A DNA stretch of 64,000 nt from Odiellus spinosus. Taxonomy: Eukaryota; Arthropoda; Arachnida; Opiliones; Phalangiidae. The notes beneath the pieces are model-generated. The model saw only the letters and a program-made list of their open reading frames with translations. It was not told the origin of the DNA and made no database searches. The stretch spans positions 5,706,501-5,770,500 of the forward strand of contig OY987226.1 of the NCBI GenBank assembly GCA_963920705.1, given 5' to 3'. The translations under genes were made by a program, and so were the position numbers. Below, piece after piece: positions 42,801-47,541 of this stretch; the first letter of the stretch is position 1, and each line of letters starts with the position of its first letter.

Positions 42801-43826
42801 GGTTTTACTATTTTGTCGTTACAGATATTATCCCGCGACTCTGTCACAGTCGCGGTCGACGCTGTGGTGTACTATCGCATTAGCAACGCGACAATCGCGG
42901 TATCGAACGTCGAAGACTACGGCCACTCGACGAGATTGTTGGCAGCCACCACGCTCAGAAACGTTCTTGGTACTAAAAACTTGTCCGAGATTCTTAGCGA
43001 GCGAGAAAGCATTAGCCACATCATGCAGGTAATTATTCGTATAGCGTAAAATATTCGTTAAACTCATTCAAGAGAGACATTGTGTAATATACAAAACCTT
43101 TGAAAATTCCAGTCAAGTCTAGACGAAGCCACGGATCCTTGGGGTGTCAAAGTTGAACGAGTCGAAATGTAAGTGTTGTTGTAACGTTGTGGTATTAGAT
43201 GTGACACGAGCCTATATAGTTAAAATGGAACCCCATCGTGTGGTCATTCTGCCGTCATGCATTTAGTGTTATGCCAGAGGAGAAAATTCACACCAAAAAA
43301 TCGGACGTTCAATATGTATTTTTTGAAAAATTGCAGTGTTGTTAGGATACTTCAAGGTTATATTTCTAGAGAATTCAAACAAGGAGAAGTTAGGATCCTG
43401 TTAAATAATTTGTACATTGTATAGCGTAGTCCGAAGTGTGTCTTTGTTAAACTATTTCGACCCATAAAAGCCACGTATTTAAGGGATTTAACCATTACAG
43501 CAAAGACGTTCGATTGCCCGTCCAATTACAAAGAGCCATGGCTGCCGAAGCCGAAGCAACCAGAGAAGCCAGAGCCAAAGTAAGTATTTTTCATACGTCA
43601 ATGCGGAACCCGCGTAAAATGTCTGGATCTTTCATAGGTCATTGCGGCTGAAGGTGAACAACGAGCTTCGCGAGCCTTGAAGGAAGCAGCCGACGTGATG
43701 GTAGACACACCGGCGGCTTTACAACTCCGGTACCTTCAGACCCTCAACTCGATCGCGGCCGAGAAGAACTCGACCATCGTGTTCCCCATCCCTATGGAAC
43801 TCTTCAACGGTTTGATCAAAAAGTGA
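2828..43826 (+). CDS. STOM: Stomatin-family (SPFH/band 7) membrane protein, multi-isoform gene
   Basis: Stomatins are monotopic, cholesterol-binding oligomeric membrane scaffolds that regulate ion channels; the nematode members MEC-2 and UNC-1 act this way. The common part, 263 aa after the variable N-terminus, reads almost continuously against animal stomatin: [88 protein letters not shown] and EKNSTIVFP, ending at TGA 43824-43826. The coding exons are one of four candidate first exons (A 2828-3059, B 10423-10570, C 17834-18194, D 23946-24030) joined to 38962-39141, 39478-39560, 42825-43028, 43113-43168, 43501-43579 and 43638-43826. Predicted isoform lengths are D 291, B 312, A 340 and C 383 aa; human stomatin is about 288. 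I cannot tell STOM from STOML3/MEC-2 orthology by eye. Family assignment is very secure; isoform structure is inference. Confidence 0.93.
3140..4690. other. Intronic AT-rich sequence
   Basis: I see no coding or repeat structure here that I can support. Several open frames under 80 codons occur on both strands, with no splice context or recognisable protein. Confidence 0.4.
4694..5022. repeat. 30-bp minisatellite, about 10.5 copies
   Basis: The unit is 30 bp, of the form GGGAATTTGAAG followed by ATTTCCCCCAAAAGGTCA, repeated almost perfectly. One unit has a deleted C and others have single substitutions. Because 30 is divisible by three, it gives artificial repetitive open frames on both strands. 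Single related units (GTCAGGGAAA) lie at 5240-5275 and 32100-32235. Confidence 0.95.
5103..6345. other. Intronic sequence without recognisable features
   Basis: This is AT-rich sequence with isolated GTCAGGGAAA-type remnants at 5240-5275. I see no exon and no clear inverted repeat. Confidence 0.4.
6346..6786. mobile_element. MITE family 1, complete copy, TTAA target duplication
   Basis: The two ends are near-perfect inverted repeats of well over 100 bp. The left reads AGGGAGAATGCAACCTAA and the right GGTTGCATTCTCCCT, each flanked by TTAA (6346-6349, 6783-6786). The centre holds a second GC-richer inverted repeat around GTCTAGCGACCAAT / ATTGGTCGCTAGAC. There is no coding capacity, so it is non-autonomous. 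TTAA followed by AAGGG matches the TTAAAGGRR signature of T2/Kolobok-type elements; piggyBac also uses TTAA, so the superfamily is an inference. Confidence 0.9.
7298..7588. mobile_element. MITE family 2, copy 1, 7-bp target duplication
   Basis: This is a 291-bp fold-back element with termini CAAGAAGGATCAGATAAGG and the inverse CCTTATCTGATCCTTCTTG. It is flanked by the exact 7-bp duplication ATCTTAC (7291-7297 and 7589-7595). A second copy at 26239-26529 is also 291 bp. It contains no coding sequence. Confidence 0.93.
7779..8114. mobile_element. MITE family 3, copy 1, 7-bp target duplication
   Basis: This is a 336-bp element with ends CAGAAGCCGATGAAACC and GGTTTCATCGGCTTCTG, flanked by ACGAAAT on both sides (7772-7778, 8115-8121). 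Open frames of 119 and 79 codons inside it recur in the copy at 16298. They are by-products of a conserved non-coding element and resemble no protein I know. Confidence 0.93.
8172..8211. repeat. Poly-C / poly-A homopolymer junction
   Basis: A run of C is followed directly by a long run of A. This is a homopolymer tract and its exact length is likely unreliable in assemblies. Confidence 0.9.
8450..8697. mobile_element. TTAA-flanked MITE (AAGTGAGGCTGT ends) containing a family 1 fragment
   Basis: The ends TTAAAGTGAGGCTGTAAC and GCGACAGCCTCACTTTAA are inverted repeats bounded by TTAA (8450-8453, 8694-8697). The interior (about 8516-8655) is a truncated left end of MITE family 1, from ATCGATTCCTTATCGTTTAAA to AGGCTTAGCTGGATT. 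This suggests nesting or a chimeric element. Related ends occur near 930 and 56560. Confidence 0.75.
9138..10024. mobile_element. MITE family 1, expanded copy
   Basis: The outer ends match family 1: AATTCAACCTAACAAGTG at left and GCTTGTTGTTAAGTTGCAT at right, with TTAA at 9138-9141 and 10021-10024. The copy is about twice normal length because of an internal block at about 9440-9880. That block is rich in CCTATATTT repeats and resembles sequence near 14440-14510. Confidence 0.75.
10423..10570 (+). CDS. STOM: Stomatin candidate alternative first exon B
   Basis: The exon opens at ATG 10423 in good context (caATGG). It encodes 49 residues rich in Thr and Ser, starting [20 protein letters not shown] and ending near SRVYIGSPS. 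The donor GTGAAT at 10571 leaves phase 1, as the core exon at 38962 requires. Joined to the core it predicts a 312-aa protein. The Ser/Thr-rich tail could be phosphorylated, but that is speculation. The exon is supported only by frame, context and phase. Confidence 0.6.
10670..10810. repeat. Dispersed repeat (CACGCAATCTGACTCGATTC type)
   Basis: This segment is related to stretches at 15690-15870, 30250-30425 and 46842-46985. They share motifs such as ACTCGATT, CTCGCG and ACGCGTGAYGTCGGTTTTAC. It is probably a degraded inverted-repeat element; the boundaries are unclear. Confidence 0.5.
10958..11192. mobile_element. MITE family 4, TTAA-flanked fold-back element
   Basis: The ends TTAAAGGGGAACTTAG and (inverse) TTAAAGGGAAACTTGGC are bounded by TTAA at 10958-10961 and 11189-11192. 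A strong internal stem pairs GGCCAATCATATTATTTCAG with CTGAAATAATATGATTGGGC. Related partial or diverged copies lie at 26047-26223 and 44425-45003. TTAAAGGGG again fits the T2/Kolobok-type terminus. Confidence 0.85.
12268..12581. repeat. Fold-back repeat with internal duplication
   Basis: The outer arms CTACACATTAGTCCATTTTAG and (inverse) CACACTAGCCCATTTTCGAG are inverted. Inside, GAGCGTTGCGTCACGTACCG at 12293 is repeated in direct orientation at about 12451, followed both times by CCAATCGTTTTAG. A clear target duplication was not found. Confidence 0.65.
12760..16290. other. Intronic region, dispersed repeat fragments only
   Basis: A solo family 1-like end (CATTCTCCCTTTAAG) lies at about 12763-12777. 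The motif ATAAACCTAATCCATTT at about 13292 recurs near 18943. CCTATATTT-rich sequence at 14440-14510 resembles 9440-9880. A dispersed repeat fragment lies at 15690-15870. A 112-codon minus-strand frame at 15077-15415 has no recognisable protein and I do not call it. Confidence 0.4.
16298..16632. mobile_element. MITE family 3, copy 2, 7-bp target duplication
   Basis: This copy is 335 bp, in the same orientation as the copy at 7779 and very similar to it. Ends are CAGAAGCCGATGAACC and GGTTTCATCGGCTTCTG. The flanking duplication is TTATTGA (16291-16297, 16633-16639). The near-identity suggests recent activity. Confidence 0.93.
17834..18194 (+). CDS. STOM: Stomatin candidate alternative first exon C
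   Basis: This is the longest candidate N-terminal exon, 120 residues from ATG 17834 (context cccaaATGA). It starts [20 protein letters not shown] and is strongly proline- and serine-rich (PPASP, LPPSP), so probably disordered. Donor GTAAGT at 18195 leaves phase 1, matching the core exon. GC content and codon pattern are clearly higher than the surroundings, which supports coding function. A TTATAAG-like string lies about 55 bp upstream. It shares AGPSS plus QMQ with exon A, suggesting the two derive from one duplicated exon. Joined to the core it predicts a 383-aa isoform. Confidence 0.75.
18195..20700. other. Intronic region, few features
   Basis: This is mostly unique-looking AT-rich sequence. 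A tRNA-like remnant may lie at 19526-19615. A segment at about 20285-20460 resembles 56367-56570, a TTAA-element family with GTGATGACGTA near one end. I see no supportable exon. Confidence 0.4.
20728..21216. mobile_element. Possible TTAA-flanked element
   Basis: The left end TTAAAGGGACAGTATCG and the right end ACTATCCCTTTAA (inverse TTAAAGGGATAGT) share the first ten bases after alignment and are both bounded by TTAA. The inverted repeat is short, so this is a weaker call than the other TTAA elements. Confidence 0.45.
21744..22195. repeat. T-rich tandem array (about 21-bp unit)
   Basis: The repeating unit is AGAAAAATTGGGATTTTTTT with variable poly-T length, about 20 imperfect copies. Lysine- and phenylalanine-rich frames across it are artefacts of the array. 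Confidence 0.9.
22808..23204. mobile_element. MITE family 1, complete copy
   Basis: The ends read TTAAAGGGATAATGTAACC and (inverse) TTAAAGGGATAATGCAATC, with TTAA at 22808-22811 and 23201-23204. The sub-terminal block ATAGGCTTAGCTGGATTCAT and its inverse are typical of the family. The centre contains another inverted repeat around ATTGATC. Confidence 0.88.
23946..24030 (+). CDS. STOM: Stomatin candidate alternative first exon D
   Basis: This short first exon encodes 28 residues from ATG 23946: [14 protein letters not shown], then [15 protein letters not shown]. Donor GTAAGA at 24031 leaves phase 1. Joined to the core exon at 38962 it predicts a 291-aa protein, closest in length to vertebrate stomatin, so it may be the canonical isoform. 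The tail is polar and charged and would sit on the cytoplasmic side of the membrane hairpin. Confidence 0.7.
24921..25056. mobile_element. Short MITE with 10-bp target duplication
   Basis: This is a 136-bp element with ends AGGGGCGTCGGAAG and CTTCCGACGCCCCT. It is flanked by the exact 10-bp duplication CGAGGAAAAC (24911-24920, 25057-25066). A duplication of that length fits Mutator-like elements. The host sequence is itself a dispersed repeat whose uninterrupted relative near 31645-31690 shows the empty site. Confidence 0.9.
26047..26223. mobile_element. MITE family 4, partial copy (right part)
   Basis: The right half of family 4 is present, from ACATTACAAGCGCTTTTGAAG through AGTAATATGATTGG to AAGTTTCTCTTTAA. 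The left end is missing. Confidence 0.65.
26239..26529. mobile_element. MITE family 2, copy 2, 7-bp target duplication
   Basis: This copy is 291 bp, the same length as the copy at 7298. Ends are CAAGAAGGATCAGACAAGG and its inverse. The flanking duplication is CTCATAC (26232-26238, 26530-26536). The central stretch between GTCACGTGGTC and CACGTGACAAC differs from copy 1. Confidence 0.93.
26826..27162. mobile_element. MITE family 3, copy 3 (inverted), 7-bp target duplication
   Basis: This copy is 337 bp. Its interior runs in the opposite orientation to copies 1 and 2, while the ends CAGAAGCCGATGAAACC and GGTTTCATCGGCTTCTG are the same. The flanking duplication is CTATCAG (26819-26825, 27163-27169). 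It is more diverged than the other two. Confidence 0.92.
28211..28731. repeat. 261-bp tandem duplication
   Basis: Two adjacent copies with period 261 share, among others, GGGATTCTTTTGACCAATCA and GCGATTAATCTTTGGGATAA. They differ by a few substitutions and by poly-T and poly-A tract length. No coding function is seen. Confidence 0.93.
29606..29729. mobile_element. MITE family 3, truncated copy
   Basis: Only one end survives, from CTCCGAAAATATCTACCGTT to TTTCATCCGCTTCTG. It matches the right half of the inverted copy at 26826. Confidence 0.85.
30434..30616. mobile_element. Fold-back element, GTTCACACTTG ends
   Basis: The arms ACTACGTTCACACTTGACAC and (inverse) GCCGCGTTCACACTTGAGAC face each other across about 180 bp. 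A single related arm (GTCAAGTGTGAACGTAAC) lies at 29218-29236. No confident target duplication was found. Confidence 0.65.
30796..30825. repeat. ATT microsatellite
   Basis: About ten perfect ATT repeats. Confidence 0.95.
31500..31740. repeat. Dispersed repeat, relative of 24340-25130
   Basis: GTAGAAAACACCTTCTTAAA, CCAATAAAAATCCA and GAAAAACTATCTCTCCTCTC are shared in the same order with 24350-24420 and 24890-25090. It is the uninterrupted counterpart of the site hit by the 136-bp MITE. Confidence 0.75.
32473..32760. mobile_element. Fold-back element, AACCTCAC ends
   Basis: Terminal inverted repeats of 27 bp are nearly perfect. The left reads AACCTCACAGGGATAATTCA and the right is the inverse with a single difference. 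The flanks show no convincing target duplication. There is no coding capacity. Confidence 0.8.
33215..34280. repeat. 28-bp satellite array, about 38 copies
   Basis: The unit is GAAGAAATTACG followed by AAATCTCGAAATCTAT, 28 bp. Two main variants alternate (CTATG and CAATG before AAGAAATT), some with ATTATG instead of ATTACG. The variants occur in blocks, including a five-unit pattern repeated twice at the left end. A degenerate unit near 33786-33840 divides the array. Confidence 0.96.
34281..35982. other. Intronic or intergenic sequence, no supported genes
   Basis: The phrase CTTAACTGGCGC followed by reverse-oriented relatives links 34470-34530 and 35440-35480. CAAAAGTCTGATAAGACTTC at about 34480 is the inverse of GAAGTCTTATCAGACTTTTG at about 35463, so the two may be ends of one roughly 1-kb element. 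I see no exon. Confidence 0.45.
35983..36491. mobile_element. MITE family 1 copy with nested insertion
   Basis: The outer ends TTAAAGAGAGAATGCAAATC and (inverse) TTAAAGGGAGAATGCAACC are flanked by TTAA (35983-35986, 36488-36491). The conserved string ATTAAACTAGAAATAAATTT is interrupted after ATTAAACTA by a 170-bp second element (36088-36257). Confidence 0.88.
36088..36257. mobile_element. Nested MITE, TA target duplication
   Basis: The ends TAGGGAGTCAGCAA and (inverse) TAGGGAGACAGCAAAG are flanked by TA on both sides, as in Tc1/mariner-type insertion. A second inner pairing involves ATGACGTCA and GAAACGTCAT. It must be younger than the family 1 copy it interrupts. Confidence 0.85.
37535..37798 (+). 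CDS. Possible coding exon of unknown identity
   Basis: I do not recognise this. From ATG 37535 the frame reads [20 protein letters not shown], then a fairly charged stretch ([40 protein letters not shown]). GC content is clearly above the neighbourhood and looks codon-structured. Two ends are possible: a donor GTTTGT at 37799 (phase 0), or read-through to a stop at 37916-37918. Phase 0 does not fit the next stomatin exon at 38962, which needs phase 1; it would fit the exon at 42825. It may be a fifth stomatin 5' exon, a small separate gene, or chance. It is preceded by about 1 kb of T- and G-rich plus-strand sequence. Confidence 0.35.
38962..43826 (+). CDS. STOM: Stomatin common core exons (six)
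   Basis: Exon 38962-39141 holds the membrane hairpin ([20 protein letters not shown]) followed by Cys and [14 protein letters not shown]. It also has a Cys before the hairpin (VCAYIL), and both cysteines are candidate palmitoylation sites. Exon 39478-39560 encodes [20 protein letters not shown] up to PPQE. Exons 42825-43028, 43113-43168, 43501-43579 and 43638-43826 encode the SPFH domain and C-terminal helix, ending [14 protein letters not shown]. Phases are 1, 1, 0, 0, 2, 0, 0 and every junction restores the family sequence (for example VERVE-I-KDVRLPV across 43168/43501). Introns vary from 58 bp to 3.3 kb. AATAAA strings follow near 44500 and 44700. Confidence 0.95.
39251..39282. repeat. 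Perfect 13-bp hairpin in stomatin intron
   Basis: CATCTGCCTGATC, a 6-nt loop, then GATCAGGCAGATG. It lies in the 336-bp intron between the first two core exons. Confidence 0.85.
40428..40845. mobile_element. MITE family 5, 7-bp target duplication
   Basis: This 418-bp element has ends CAGAGGTATATAATAACCCC and the inverse. Close to each end a small hairpin, CCCCTTCGGGGG, is built into the terminal repeat. The flanking duplication is ATCTCAG (40421-40427, 40846-40852). It sits in the 3.3-kb stomatin intron; the rest of that intron shows no exon. CAGAGG ends resemble hAT elements, but those duplicate 8 bp. Confidence 0.92.
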
Positions 43827-46272
43827 TCAATCCCTGTTTGTTTCAACTGAATTGGAAAACAACCACCAAGCCTCTATAAGTAAACGTTCTAGCAACAAAA
43901 CAATCACAATCATTCGTACAATTTCTGATCTATATCGTATAATATAACAATTTCACTTCGAGAAAGTTGGGTCTGAGGGGAAATTTTTCAGACAAACCTG
44001 AAGAAAAAAATGGACGCTATACTAACGGGTGGGACCAGGCGGAGACATCATTTTTACAGTCATTAATTTTTACAAGACGGTTAAATCGGGATTCTGCAGG
44101 TAATTAAGATTAATCCAGATACTATTGTAACATACTAAAATGTAGGGATATAGTATAGGGTCATTAGACAAATTTGATTGGTCTATATATATATAGTTTT
44201 TGGTTAATTTTTCTTGAAGGATTTTAAAAAAATTAAATATTAATTGTTCCAGAAAGTCAGACGCCTTGTCTGAAAGCAAAGTACGATATTGGGTCAATAT
44301 CGTTTATTTTGTTTAATCTCGCTTATCAGACATGATAAGTAATGACAAAATATTTTTAATCAGTAAATTAATTTATTGTTGCAAAGATTAATTTTAAAAA
44401 TATGCTTAAACGTTGATTAAGTCATTAAAGGGGAAACTACCAGCTAAAAATGGAATACCTTAAAATTTATTTTCAGAATCTAAACGCAAAATTAGGAATA
44501 AAATAATATTTCTACAATTTTTAGACGACATTTTAGTGCTTAATTTAAATTCTGAAGTTTCGTTAGGTTTCAATTTCTTCGTATAGGGTAAATTCTAGCC
44601 AATCATATTATTTCAAATGGCGAGAGAGACGCCTTCAAAATATACCAGATATATAATTCGAGCTTGGTATATTATATTGATCAACCCATAGCAGTAAATA
44701 AAGAGATATATATCGTTATTAATTTAGTCTAAAACTCAAGTCATTGTTACAGAGTTAAACAACAGAATATTAACTTTATATTTAATGCAGAATATATCAA
44801 AAAATCTGTATTGTTGAAAGCGGGAGCCTTTGGGTTCATTTGATTGGTTCGATTTTATACTGCACTTAAATTCAAACTTTCCTAAATGTTAGAAAATAAT
44901 TTAAACACCATAATCGTGCCAAATTATCGTGAAAAACATTGGCATAGTGATTCCGAAAATAAAAACAAAATTGGGGTTTCATTTTTAACTATATTCCCTT
45001 TATCATCTTTCTAGGAAGCGTTGACTTTGATTTTACCAAAATAAGCCTACTTTTTCTTTTAATTTGTTAATGAATCTCTATAAACCATGATACATACAAA
45101 GCGGTTATCTTAAATTTAGCGACCTTTGAAGTTAACTTATTGATACATGCCTCATGAATATAAAATTAACTTAATTTGGCATGAAAATTTAATGGTAGGT
45201 GAAATTGAGAGCCACCCAAAACACTTAATCTTTAAATAATGGATCAATTATCGTAATTTAATATGACAGTACAAAACTAAAATGTTATTGATGTGCCTAT
45301 TTGTCACGATAATAATTGTTTCAAAGTTATAAGCAGACGCTTTTTTAAGAGATATTTAAGACGAAATGAATTTTGTTACGGTTCTGAGTTGGGAGTTTTT
45401 TTTTTTTTTTTTTTTTTTTATTATTCAATTTCTGATCGAGACGTGATAATGCAGCACCATAAAAACTTAATATATGCTTTAAAATGTAAGTACCGTCATA
45501 TCAGTTTAAAAGAAGTAATGTTAAGAGTTTTGTTAGCGAAAGGTGTTTGTTGTTATAAAATCACAAACGTTATTTCGGAACATTACATTCCGGGGGTTTA
45601 AAAACCAAGAGACTTAAGGATTGATTTTTTTTTAGTTTTCTTATTAGCAGCGTTTTGTATTGTTTTCGCAAGTAGTGATAGAATTCTCACTTTTTAATTT
45701 TAAGATATTATTATTAAGTGTTGAAGCTTAATTGTGAAATAGTAAAAAAAATATATATATAATTATTAATTATATAAAACCAGTATTGATTATTTAAGAG
45801 CCGCATTGGAACAAAAATCAAATTAAAAATTGGTGAAATGGTGTAAATTTATATAATTAAATATCAGGTGAATTTTAGTTTCAAAAATACCTCGAATTTC
45901 TCTGCATGTTTAATGAATAAACGGCCGCCAACAAAGACGTTGTTTTTTTATCATAACCAGATTTGCGGCTACTCCCTGTATAGTTACTCCAAGATAAAGG
46001 TTCTATTAGGCTATAACGAGTATTCTAGTAGAGAGGTTTTGACAATAAGGCTTTGACGAATGGAGAAATTTTGGGATTTCAATGGTAATATCTCTTAGAA
46101 AACATTTAGATATGTTGGGATTTCGGTTTAAGTGTATGAGATTTTGGAAATGGCCCGATCCCTCGCGCCCCAAATCATTAATTAATCAAATGATATCATT
46201 TTTATTTATAAAATTTTATTTAATTTAAGACAGGTTAACATTATTTAAGAAAATAAATTCCCGAGAAGCGCA
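43827..46272. other. Convergent intergenic region between stomatin and collagen genes
   Basis: It holds the 3' ends of both genes. Plus-strand AATAAA strings near 44500 and 44700 could serve stomatin. TTTATT at 46201-46206 and 46215-46220 would read AATAAA for the collagen transcript, 53-72 bp past its stop. A diverged family 4 element lies at about 44425-45003 (TTAAAGGGGAAAC at left; CCAATCATATTATTTCA inside). A poly-T tract is at 45396-45420. No other gene is supported. Confidence 0.6.
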
Positions 46273-47541
46273 TCAATAGAAACAAACTGGCCCCACTTGA
46301 AAACCGAACGCTTGATGCGAAAGACCATAATCTACAGGAAGAAAATCGACCAAGGGTAACTGCTGCATTTTCGTCGTGTGAACTTCGAAAACTGCTTTGC
46401 TGCTGGTGGTCCTCGTCTGAAATATTTTGCGGGAGAGATATTAGAACAAGACAAGTAATTTGAAAAGGACTTTAATCATTACTTTGCATCCGTCGGAAAG
46501 TATTAGTGGCTTTTCGTTATCAGGTCCGAAGATTTGACCATCGGCCCCTAAAAGTTTAATAGCAGAGTTGTACGTGCCGCTCTGCTGGTTAAACCAAGCC
46601 GCGGAGTTCATGCAGCTGTATGTAAAATTCTGGCTGGCCTCGCTGCTTAAAAGTCTCAGGAAAGACATTTGTACAGGACCCAATGATTCGTAAGTAATCT
46701 ATTTTTTATATTTTAAAAATGTTACGTTAACCGAAAGGATGTAAGCTTGAAAGCGTCATACTTTAAATCCGCTTCTAAGTCCGCTGAACCATTTTTGTTG
46801 TTTCTCTTTCCGCCATTGTATATTTGGCATCTGTTGAATTTACGGTTAAAGTAGACCCGAAACGTGACTCGATTCGGGCCTTGTCAAATTGATTTCGCAC
46901 CAAGGCCAAGCTTTAAAAATATTAAATTCGCGAGCTTAGCGAGAGATCAATTCGACAAGGCCCTAATCGAGTCAAGTTGCGTGCTTACTTCAAATATTGA
47001 ATCAAATTAATGTGGGTACTAAACTTACCGATGAAGTTTCCCTGTCGGGCTCTATGCAAGTCTGGCCTTGTCCAGTCATGTTACAAAAAACTTCTATGGC
47101 ATCATCCATGGCGCCAAGATTAGGATCAATCCAATATTTGCCTACATGGTATTTTATTTAAACATAAACCGTCTTAACGACTCTTAAAAGTTATCTATTA
47201 TATCTATGAGTCCCTGACCGCGTCTCTTTAAAAACGTATCTTTAAACCTTACCATCTTGAAAATCTGGGTGTCCAAAGTAAAGGTCCCTACAAGTCCTAG
47301 CGGGGTTATCCTTGGTACCTATGGGTTTCTTCATACCATCTATTTGTTTGCGTATGACGTAGATATTTGCGTACATGTTAACTAGTTTGTCTTTAAATCC
47401 ATCATTGTCTTTGCTGGGTTCGCTCGCTTTTTTGGGTTCTGGTAAGTTATCTTCGTCGGTTCCGCGTTTATACCTAGAGAACGGGGAATCGCGTTGGAAA
47501 AGAATTTCCGGTGGTATTTGTGGACCTTCTCCCGGTGGGCC
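46273..47541 (-). CDS. Collagen C-telopeptide and COLFI C-propeptide exons
   Basis: Four exons: 47541-47253, 47141-47029, 46698-46483 and 46416-46273 (TGA). The first leaves the helix (GPPGEG) and contains a linker with RYKRG, a furin-type R-X-K-R site, before a heptad-like stretch ([18 protein letters not shown]). COLFI landmarks are [52 protein letters not shown] (a conserved N-glycosylation site), [18 protein letters not shown] and [12 protein letters not shown] count six cysteines. The position that is Cys in DPNQGC of vertebrate chains is Ala here (DPNLGA), and the Cys found a few residues after TCRDL in type I chains is also absent. Confidence 0.95.

Noticed and set aside
45293..45601. 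102-codon plus-strand frame
   Set aside because: Crosses a long poly-T tract coding for Phe, with no family resemblance or splice context.
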